Source of the DNA: an uncultured Butyricicoccus sp.
GTDB lineage: Bacteria; Bacillota; Clostridia; Oscillospirales; Butyricicoccaceae
DNA: 64,000 nucleotides
Direction of reading: 5' to 3'
Assembly (NCBI GenBank): GCA_944384655.1
Contig: CALWUF010000035.1
Coordinates: forward strand, 96,098 to 160,097
Positions 58,306-64,000 of this stretch are shown piece by piece. Under the pieces are notes generated by a model, which saw nothing but the letters and a program-made list of their open reading frames with translations, made no database searches and was not told the DNA's origin. Numbering within the stretch: position 1 is the stretch's first letter; every line of letters begins with the position of its first letter. The position numbers were made by a program, and so were the translations under genes.

Positions 58306-58337
58306 AAAAACAGCAGCAGTTTTGCTGCTGTTTTTTT
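58306..58337 (+). terminator. Terminator after yjbQ
   Basis: AAAAACAGCAGCA pairs with TGCTGCTGTTTTT around a GTTT loop, followed by more Ts. Strong. Confidence 0.9.
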
Positions 58338-58369
58338 GTGTGGAAACAGGGGAAGTGTCAGTTTGAGAT

Positions 58370-58420
58370 AGTTGACAAAGTACACCAAATGGCGTATCAT
58401 AAAAGTGGATAAAGTCAACT
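58370..58420 (+). promoter_or_regulatory. Promoter of the marR-GNAT pair flanked by inverted repeats
   Basis: TTGACA (58372-58377) and TATCAT (58395-58400) have a 17-bp spacer. AGTTGAC (58370-58376) and GTCAACT (58414-58420) form inverted copies, one over the -35 and one after the start. They could be binding half-sites for the MarR protein encoded next. Confidence 0.55.
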
Positions 58421-58440
58421 GTTTTGGTGAGGAGACGTGC

Positions 58441-58911
58441 ATGGACGAAAAAGAAAAAACCATACATACAATCCGGGCATTTACCCGGTTTTATATGCCG
58501 ATGCTGGATTTGCTGGGGAACCATTATTTGGGATCGAAATATTCCGCGACAGAAGCTCGGGTGTTATTTGAGATCTATGAGAACGATGGGTGCAATGCGG
58601 CGTATATCGCCAATGCGATGAATATCGATAAGAGCTATCTGAGCCGTATTATCAAAAATTATGAAAAGAAAGGCTATCTCATTCGAACCGTGTCAAAGAC
58701 GGATTCCCGATCCCTGGATCTTCATTTGACAGAGTTGGGGTTGGAACAGACAAAAGAGTTTATTCGTCGATCCGATGCGCAAATCGGTGAAATGATACAA
58801 TCATTGGACAGTGAAGCATGCAGACGGCTGACACATGCGCTTGACACGGTAACGGAGCTTTTGAAAGATGGCAGAAAAAGTAAAAATTTTTATTGGAGTG
58901 AGTGTTTGTGA
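58441..58911 (+). CDS. MarR family transcriptional regulator
   Basis: A 156-residue winged-helix repressor-type protein. The DNA-binding region is about residues 45-110: YSATEARVLFEIYE, AAYIANAMNIDKSYLSRIIK and the wing KKGYLIRTVSKTDSRSLDLH. Dimer helices are at both ends. ATG 58441 follows GAGGAG by 9 bp; the open frame upstream covers the promoter and is rejected. Its stop overlaps the GNAT gene start, so they are one transcript and the regulator may control the pair. Confidence 0.87.
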   Translation: MDEKEKTIHTIRAFTRFYMPMLDLLGNHYLGSKYSATEARVLFEIYENDGCNAAYIANAMNIDKSYLSRIIKNYEKKGYLIRTVSKTDSRSLDLHLTELGLEQTKEFIRRSDAQIGEMIQSLDSEACRRLTHALDTVTELLKDGRKSKNFYWSECL

Positions 58912-59375
58912 AAATCGTACCATATGACAAAAGATATAAAAATGTGTTCATAGAGATGAACAAACAGTGGATTTCCGAAATGTTTGTGATGGAAGAGGAG
59001 GACATCGCCGTTCTGAATCATTTTGAACAGTCGCTTGAACAGGGTGGACAGATTTTTTTTGCTGTCGATGACAACGATGAAGTGTTGGCTTGTTGTATGA
59101 TTGCGCCGTTGCCCAATGGAGAATGGGAAATCGAAAAGTTCTGTGCGAGGGGGATGTATACAGGAACCGGTGCGGGCAGCGCCTGCCTGCAAGCCTGTAT
59201 TGAATATGCCCGGGAAAAGAAGGTGGAGACAATCGTTATCGTTTCCAACCGGAAATGTACACATGCGATTCGGCTGTACAAAAAATATGGATTTGTTGAA
59301 GTCCCTGTAGATAAGGAAAAATTTCCATTTGACCGGGCAGACATTGCGTTTGAACAGGTTTTTCAGTATGAGTGA
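58908..59375 (+). CDS. GNAT family acetyltransferase
   Basis: A 155-residue GNAT-fold N-acetyltransferase. The CoA-binding region is at about 80-100 (GMYTGTGAGSACLQACIEY; the family pattern Q/RxxGxG/A reads TGTGAGS), and the C-terminal NRKCTHAIRLYKKYGFVEVP is typical. The substrate is unknown. I chose GTG 58908, 9 bp after GGAG and inside the marR stop; GTG 58902 is too close. Paired with MarR, it might modify a signal molecule or drug (inference). Confidence 0.85.
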   Translation: MKIVPYDKRYKNVFIEMNKQWISEMFVMEEEDIAVLNHFEQSLEQGGQIFFAVDDNDEVLACCMIAPLPNGEWEIEKFCARGMYTGTGAGSACLQACIEYAREKKVETIVIVSNRKCTHAIRLYKKYGFVEVPVDKEKFPFDRADIAFEQVFQYE

Positions 59376-59387
59376 GAGACGGGTGCG

Positions 59388-60224
59388 TTATTTCCCGATC
59401 TGGTGCTCCCGCACGTAATAGAAAAAATATTGCTGGTATACACCTGCAAATGGGCTGTCCACAAATTGTTTCATGTCGCCGTTGTAATATGCGGCGGCTT
59501 TTTTCATCCAGGTATCCACCGGGAATGCATCCATTTTGTGCAGACCGAACAGCAGAAAACAATCGGCAACCTTGCGGCCAACTCCGCGCAGCTGCATCAC
59601 GTGTCGGCGCGCATCTGCCGTGGACATTGTACGAAGTTTGTCGAAGGACAATTCGCCAGATACAATTGCCTGTGCGGCAGAGATCAAATAAGGCGTGCGA
59701 TACCCTGCGCGCAGCGGCGCAAGATCTGATGGAGACAGTTGAGCCAGCGTTTGCGGTGTCGGAAAGGCATATAGGGTTTGTCCCTCAGACAGAATGGGTT
59801 CCCCCCAGCCTTCACACAGCCGTTGTACGATTGCCGTGATGCGCGGGATGTTGTTGCACTGTGAAATGAGGAATGTACACAATGTTTCCCATGGTTCTTG
59901 ATTCAGGATACGGATGCCGGCGCCAAATGCTGCGGCATTTGCTGTGAATTCATCCACGGCAAATGAACGGCAGATGGATGCATAATCCGTATCACAGTCA
60001 AAATAGCTGCGCCAAAGTGCATCGAACTGTGCATGCGTGCCGGTGATACACAGTGCACCATGGTCATCCCAGACATACGCAGCCTTCCCGCAAACCACAC
60101 CGCGCCAACGTCCGTCTTCCTGTTCCTGCCAGCGGAAGCACTGCCCGCAGGTAAATGTCTGCCGTGCGGAAAACGGGTTTTCACTGTGAATTTTGACATG
60201 GTTTTTATATTGGATGATCTGCAT
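59388..60224 (-). CDS. 8-oxoguanine DNA glycosylase (OGG1-type)
   Basis: A 278-residue base-excision-repair glycosylase/AP lyase. The N-terminal TBP-like domain starts SENPFSARQTFTCGQCFRWQ, as in OGG1-type enzymes. The helix-hairpin-helix-GPD block is LRGVGRKVADCFLLFGLHKM with the catalytic Lys, and the catalytic Asp is in AFPVDTW. ATG 60224 follows GGAGG by 7 bp; the frame open upstream to 60305 is rejected. Convergent with the GNAT gene, separate unit. Confidence 0.9.
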   Translation of the reverse strand: MQIIQYKNHVKIHSENPFSARQTFTCGQCFRWQEQEDGRWRGVVCGKAAYVWDDHGALCITGTHAQFDALWRSYFDCDTDYASICRSFAVDEFTANAAAFGAGIRILNQEPWETLCTFLISQCNNIPRITAIVQRLCEGWGEPILSEGQTLYAFPTPQTLAQLSPSDLAPLRAGYRTPYLISAAQAIVSGELSFDKLRTMSTADARRHVMQLRGVGRKVADCFLLFGLHKMDAFPVDTWMKKAAAYYNGDMKQFVDSPFAGVYQQYFFYYVREHQIGK

Positions 60225-60345
60225 GGATGGACCTCCGGTTGAAATGTCGTATTGTTTTGTGCCAAGTATAGCATACATTTGCATGCGTACACAAGAAAAA
60301 CACATGGGTTTGTAGACTTTGCCGTAGGATTATGATGGCAAATTG

Positions 60346-60354
60346 TGCTATAAT
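60346..60354 (+). promoter_or_regulatory. Extended -10 promoter of the glycosidase gene
   Basis: TGC followed by TATAAT (60349-60354) is an extended -10; no matching -35 at 17 bp. It lies 80 bp before the gene. Confidence 0.5.
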
Positions 60355-60432
60355 AAGACGCCCATGGAGAGAGTAAAATGCCGGAGAGGAAGGTAGATAC
60401 TTGCGGATGATTGACATAAAGAAGGTGAACCT

Positions 60433-61752
60433 GTGAACGGAGAGCAGAACCAAACGGATTCCAATTGGGTGTGTCTGGAGGAACGGACAGCAGGCACACC
60501 CGAACGAAAAAAAAGATCCGCCTTCGTATTGAAAAAACGGAAAAATCCGCGCAGGAGTAGATCAAAAACGCGGAAAAAACGACATATCCTGCGGCGGGTA
60601 AGCATTACATTTGCAGGGCTTGCCGCGTTGTATTGTGTGCTTGTGTTCTCACACATCCCATTTATCGAGAAATGGCGCACCATTTATATTGAAACCGCGA
60701 TGGGGACAATGAACCATCAGTGGCTGGCGACACTGTTCCTGCCGCAGTCTGTCATTGACGACGTGATGAGCGGACGTATGACAATTGAACTGGAACAGGA
60801 TGACTATAACAGCAATTGGAATACCGGCGCCGATACCTCGTTTGACAGTACCAGTGAAATGGCGGTTGATACGTGGGAGGGCGTCCGCGAGCAGTTTTCT
60901 GACGCCTATGCAGAAATCGATCAGAAGTCATTTTGGACCTATATGGCGGCACAAAAAGAGAGCGATGTGTTGGATGAAGATGGTTATCTAATGATCGATC
61001 AGGCGGATTATGACGATGAGGAGACCGGGATTGAAACGATATATGGCGATCCGGTTTGCGCGATTGACACACGCAACGGCATTGTGATTGTCGAGCTGGA
61101 AGGTGACGGTTATTCCGGACGCATGGCAATCGTCAAAAACCCTGCCCAGGTGCGGCTTGCCGTGTCGGATACACTCGGCAGTTCAGGGAGCTATCTCAAG
61201 CAAATCTGCCGCAGCAACAACGCTGTACTGGGTATCAATGCAAGCGGATTTTCCGATCCGGAGGGGACAGGAAATGGCGGCGATGTGTTTGGCACAGTCA
61301 TTTCCAATGGGCGCATGGTAATGGATGCGCTTGATACAAAGATGAAGGTCATCGGCATGGACAGCAGCAATCGGTTGAACATTTCCAATACGCTGACGAC
61401 CGGCATGCGCGATGCGATGCAGTTCAGCCCGGCGTTGATTGTCAATGGTGAACAGCTCATCAGCGGTTCTTCCGGTTGGGGCTTACAACCGCGCTCAGTC
61501 ATCGGACAGACACAGGATGGACAGATATTGCTGACAGTCATTGACGGACGTCAACCAGGGTATTCCATCGGCATTACGCTGGGCGATTTGACCGATATTT
61601 TGCACCGGTATGGCGCATATCAGGCGTGCAATCTGGACGGTGGATCGTCGTCTGTCATGTATTACCGAGGGCGCAATATCACGCGCTCATCTGCCGTTAC
61701 GCCGGAGGAAGGGCGGCATATCCCGAATGCATGGATTGTAGATGCCAATTGA
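60433..61752 (+). CDS. Membrane-anchored phosphodiester glycosidase family protein
   Basis: A 439-residue protein of the NAGPA/phosphodiester glycosidase family. The N-terminal 55 residues are very basic (KKRKNPRRSRSKTRKKRHIL), followed by one membrane segment (about 55-75), so the catalytic part faces outside. The C-terminal domain (about 220-439) has AVLGINASGFSDPEGTGNGG, QFSPALIVNGEQLISGSSGW and CNLDGGSSSVMYYRGR. These enzymes act on phosphodiester-linked N-acetylglucosamine, possibly cell-wall polymers. GTG start at 60433 after GAAGGTGA. Confidence 0.85.
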   Translation: MNGEQNQTDSNWVCLEERTAGTPERKKRSAFVLKKRKNPRRSRSKTRKKRHILRRVSITFAGLAALYCVLVFSHIPFIEKWRTIYIETAMGTMNHQWLATLFLPQSVIDDVMSGRMTIELEQDDYNSNWNTGADTSFDSTSEMAVDTWEGVREQFSDAYAEIDQKSFWTYMAAQKESDVLDEDGYLMIDQADYDDEETGIETIYGDPVCAIDTRNGIVIVELEGDGYSGRMAIVKNPAQVRLAVSDTLGSSGSYLKQICRSNNAVLGINASGFSDPEGTGNGGDVFGTVISNGRMVMDALDTKMKVIGMDSSNRLNISNTLTTGMRDAMQFSPALIVNGEQLISGSSGWGLQPRSVIGQTQDGQILLTVIDGRQPGYSIGITLGDLTDILHRYGAYQACNLDGGSSSVMYYRGRNITRSSAVTPEEGRHIPNAWIVDAN

Positions 61753-61761
61753 ACAGAAATG

Positions 61762-62736
61762 TTACTGTGTGACAGCCTCCTGTGTTTGCGGGGGGCTGTT
61801 TTTCGTCATACGTGTGAGGATGACGCGGCGGAGCGGGAGAAAGACGGCGGCAGCTGAAATATTACATGCCAGATGTACCCATGCAATGGCTGCGCTGTCG
61901 GCAGGTATGGTGAGCCATATGGGACAAAATTGTTTGACAGCCAATAGCACCGGGATGAGGACTGCTGCGCCGATGACGTTGAAAAACAGATGAAGCAGGG
62001 CAGTTTGGTGGGCGGCGCGCCCGGCGCGCAGGCTGGCGAGCAGAGCAGTGACACAGGTGCCAATGTTTTGACCCAGGATAATCGGCACGACTGTGCCGAG
62101 CGATAGCATACCGGAGGCAGAGACGGCCTGCAACAGTGCGATACAAGCGGACGAGCTTTGCAGTATGGCTGTGATCAGTGTACCCGCGAGCAATCCGGAC
62201 AGCGGTGTGGCACATTGTGTGAGCAAACGCATAAAAAATGGGGACGAGGACAGCGGTGCGAGTGCATCCTGCATCTGTGTCATGCCGGTGATCAGTGCAA
62301 CCAATCCGGCGACGATGGACAGCGCCGGAGGGCACCGTCTGTGCAGTAAAATCGGAAACAGTGCAGCCAGAGCCAACAATGGATATATGCTGTGAAATAC
62401 CTCTAGTCCTTCGGCGTGCAGACCAATATGGATGAAAAATGCGGTGCTGCAAGTGCCGATATTGGCGCCTGCAATCAGACCGGTCGCCTGTTCCAGTGTG
62501 AGCGCCCCGCCTGCGACAAGCCCGACTAGCACAACGGTCACAACAGAAGAGCTTTGTACCAACGCGGTGATCATTGCGCCGAGCGCTGCGGCATGCCAGA
62601 CTGAGGGAACGGATTGCATCAGCCGCTGCTGTAGACGGTCATGAGACAGGGTGTGCAAACCGGCACACAGCAGTTCCATGCCGAACAGAAATACAGCAAC
62701 TGCACCGGTGAGCGCCAGCAGATCATACCATTCCAT
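61762..62736 (-). CDS. Na/Pi cotransporter family protein
   Basis: A 324-residue membrane protein with two inverted PNaS repeats. Each repeat has the QSSS signature (ALVQSSSVVTVVLVGLV and AILQSSSACIALLQAV) and a GxNIGTC motif (GANIGTC, GQNIGTC). The PhoU-like C-terminal domain seen in many relatives is missing, so only the transport part is present. ATG 62736 follows AGGAGGT by 7 bp; the frame open to 62865 is spurious. Single gene. Confidence 0.88.
   Translation of the reverse strand: MEWYDLLALTGAVAVFLFGMELLCAGLHTLSHDRLQQRLMQSVPSVWHAAALGAMITALVQSSSVVTVVLVGLVAGGALTLEQATGLIAGANIGTCSTAFFIHIGLHAEGLEVFHSIYPLLALAALFPILLHRRCPPALSIVAGLVALITGMTQMQDALAPLSSSPFFMRLLTQCATPLSGLLAGTLITAILQSSSACIALLQAVSASGMLSLGTVVPIILGQNIGTCVTALLASLRAGRAAHQTALLHLFFNVIGAAVLIPVLLAVKQFCPIWLTIPADSAAIAWVHLACNISAAAVFLPLRRVILTRMTKNSPPQTQEAVTQ
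61772..61803 (+). terminator. Terminator of the glycosidase gene, inside the end of the Na/Pi gene
   Basis: ACAGCC pairs with GGCTGT and is followed by five Ts on the plus strand. It overlaps the last codons of the convergent minus-strand gene. Confidence 0.65.
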
Positions 62737-62881
62737 ATTGGGTACCTCCTGGAAAAATTTGATGTTTTCAACCGGATTCGCGCGTGCTCGCGGACAATCC
62801 ATGGCATGCTTGAAAGGGAAGGAAAGGCAGCGCTGTTCCATGAGGAACAGTGTTGCCTTCCGCATCTTTCAAATATTTATG

Positions 62882-63598
62882 ATGCAGGAGGTGAAAAATA
62901 CGGCAAATACTGTTATACTGGTATCATCCGGTACGATCTCCGGCAGGCGAAGCCGACAGGTGGCACAAAGCGAACTGTATGCGCGGTCACTGGCACGTTT
63001 TGGCGGTATTATGCTGCTCGACGGTGGCTTTGGCAGTGTGGAGACCCTGGCAGACCGTACAGATGCATTGCTGTTGTCCGGCGGCGGGGATATCCATCCG
63101 TCGTATTATGGGCGGCATATGACAGCCAAAGATGCGAGTGTAGATCAAAAACGCGATGAGCGCGAATGGGAGCTGCTGCGGCAGTTCTGTGCGCGGAAAA
63201 AGCCGGTGTTTGGCATCTGCCGCGGGATTCAGGTCATCGATGTCTTTTTTGGCGGCACACTGTTTCAACATCTCGCCACAGCCTACATGCATGAAAATAC
63301 AATCCATACCATCATTACGTCGGAAGATGGCTGGTTGCGTCCATTGCTGGGGGAAAGTGTCCCGGTCAACAGCTATCATCACCAGGCCATCCGTACACTG
63401 GGGGCGGGACTGCGTGTCACAGCAATCAGCAATGCAGATGGCGTCATTGAAGCGGTTGAGCACGATACGCTGCCGGTACGGGCTGTACAGTGGCATCCGG
63501 AACGCATGGTGGATGGTCTGTGCCGCGATACCGATGCGGAGATGGGACCATTGTTTGCAGACTTTCTGGCGAGAATTCCGAAAGATGGCACAGGATGA
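62882..63598 (+). CDS. Gamma-glutamyl-gamma-aminobutyrate hydrolase-like protein (peptidase C26)
   Basis: About 238 residues, class I glutamine amidotransferase fold, like PuuD-type hydrolases of gamma-glutamyl compounds. Catalytic blocks: ALLLSGGGDIHPSYYG, KPVFGICRGIQVIDVFFGG (nucleophile Cys), VNSYHHQAIRTLG and RAVQWHPERM (His and Glu). The start is uncertain. AGGAGG at 62886-62891 points to codon ACG at 62900, which is not a usual start; ATG 62879/62882 and GTG 62891 lie upstream of or inside that site. I give ATG 62882. Confidence 0.85.
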   Translation: MQEVKNTANTVILVSSGTISGRRSRQVAQSELYARSLARFGGIMLLDGGFGSVETLADRTDALLLSGGGDIHPSYYGRHMTAKDASVDQKRDEREWELLRQFCARKKPVFGICRGIQVIDVFFGGTLFQHLATAYMHENTIHTIITSEDGWLRPLLGESVPVNSYHHQAIRTLGAGLRVTAISNADGVIEAVEHDTLPVRAVQWHPERMVDGLCRDTDAEMGPLFADFLARIPKDGTG

Positions 63599-63615
63599 AA
63601 GGAACATAAAACAAC

Positions 63616-63978
63616 ATGGAACAGCAAATTCGGCAGATCAATCTCGAAGACGGCATGCCAACGGTACCTCAGGCAATTGCACGGCTGCAATTGGAAGTCC
63701 GGCTTGCGCGTCGGCAGGGGATATGGGCGCTCAAAATCATCCACGGCTTTGGTTCGACTGGAAATGGTGGAAAAATCCGCATTGCCGTGCGCCGGGAGTT
63801 GCCGGTCTTACAGCGCAGGGGACAGATTCAATTTTTTATTCCCGGTGAAAAGCTGACGATATTTGAAGAAGATACACGCAAGCTATTGCAGATATGCCCC
63901 GTATTCCGCAGGGATCGAGATATTGATCGACATAACAACGGCATCACAGTTGTTGTACTCAGAGACAGGAAAGGATGA
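63616..63978 (+). CDS. Smr-domain protein
   Basis: A 120-residue protein whose central part LKIIHGFGSTGNGGKIRIAV matches the Smr domain, found at the end of MutS2 and as single-domain proteins with possible nuclease activity. The N-terminus reads INLEDGMPTVPQAIARLQLE. It starts 17 bp after the C26 hydrolase stop, with GAAAGGA upstream, so the two may be co-transcribed. Role unknown. Confidence 0.82.
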   Translation: MEQQIRQINLEDGMPTVPQAIARLQLEVRLARRQGIWALKIIHGFGSTGNGGKIRIAVRRELPVLQRRGQIQFFIPGEKLTIFEEDTRKLLQICPVFRRDRDIDRHNNGITVVVLRDRKG

Positions 63979-63985
63979 AGATACG

Positions 63986-64000
63986 ATGTTAAATCGAGCA
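63986..64000 (+). CDS. Start of a further gene (cut by the window edge)
   Basis: ATG at 63986 follows AAAGGA by 10 bp and is 7 bp after the Smr gene stop. Only five codons (MLNRA) are visible, so no product can be assigned. Confidence 0.4.

Overview
The window looks like a chromosome segment from an anaerobic, low-to-mid GC Clostridia. The best guess is an Oscillospirales/Butyricicoccus-Agathobaculum type gut bacterium. Evidence for this is the Firmicutes-type gene orders (spc/alpha ribosomal operon with secY-adk-map-infA-rpmJ; rimP-nusA-ylxR-ylxQ-infB-rbfA), the zinc-type S14, the four-Cys adenylate kinase lid, the short clostridial NadB, strong AGGAGG ribosome sites and sigma-A type promoters with 17-bp spacers. 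The species call is inference. No rRNA, tRNA, CRISPR array, transposase or integrase was seen; the only RNA gene found is ssrA (tmRNA).

Layout. 1-9.4 kb: end of the spc operon and the alpha operon (rplE to rplQ), closed by a strong terminator. 9.5-11 kb: a lone polysaccharide flippase. 11-19.2 kb: the rimP-nusA-infB-rbfA-nrnA-truB-ribF operon (translation, RNA turnover, flavin cofactors). 19.4-20.8 kb: trmL and degV. 20.9-26.1 kb: glycolytic operon pgk-tpiA-gpmI-eno without gap, with stem-loops or a terminator at every junction. 26.1-30.5 kb: single-gene units (FUSC-type exporter, a small acidic Cys-rich membrane protein, a radical SAM protein, a zinc phospholipase C-like protein, a DUF134-NifX fusion). 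30.5-33.5 kb: an AT-richer stretch with a sodium:solute symporter and decayed gene fragments. 33.5-34.4 kb: ssrA and smpB on the minus strand. 34.7-38.8 kb: a ribokinase-like gene and the NAD biosynthesis operon nadABC. 38.9-41.7 kb, minus strand: two half-size TauE/SafE proteins, a PTS EIIA-Glc-like protein lacking both catalytic histidines, and prfB. 41.9-46.8 kb: secA, an unknown membrane protein and a second zinc phospholipase C-like gene. 47-54 kb: ychF, a VanW-family protein, a DUF975-like protein, metG and tatD. 54-64 kb: metY (minus), then ynzC-like, cca, HD hydrolase and yjbQ; a marR-GNAT pair; an 8-oxoguanine glycosylase (minus); a phosphodiester glycosidase; a Na/Pi cotransporter (minus); a class I glutamine-amidotransferase-type hydrolase; an Smr-domain protein; and the first codons of another gene.

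Most of the window is ordinary housekeeping DNA. The points I consider most worth checking are: a CCA-adding enzyme carrying a C-terminal HMA-like domain with a broken CxxC motif; an EIIA-Glc homologue with Asn and Cys where the two histidines should be; a tmRNA encoding a tag that ends in LQAA; a perfect 12-bp palindrome at the start of the DUF134-NifX transcript; and the paired half-size TauE/SafE genes. I did not find a convincing new multi-gene system.
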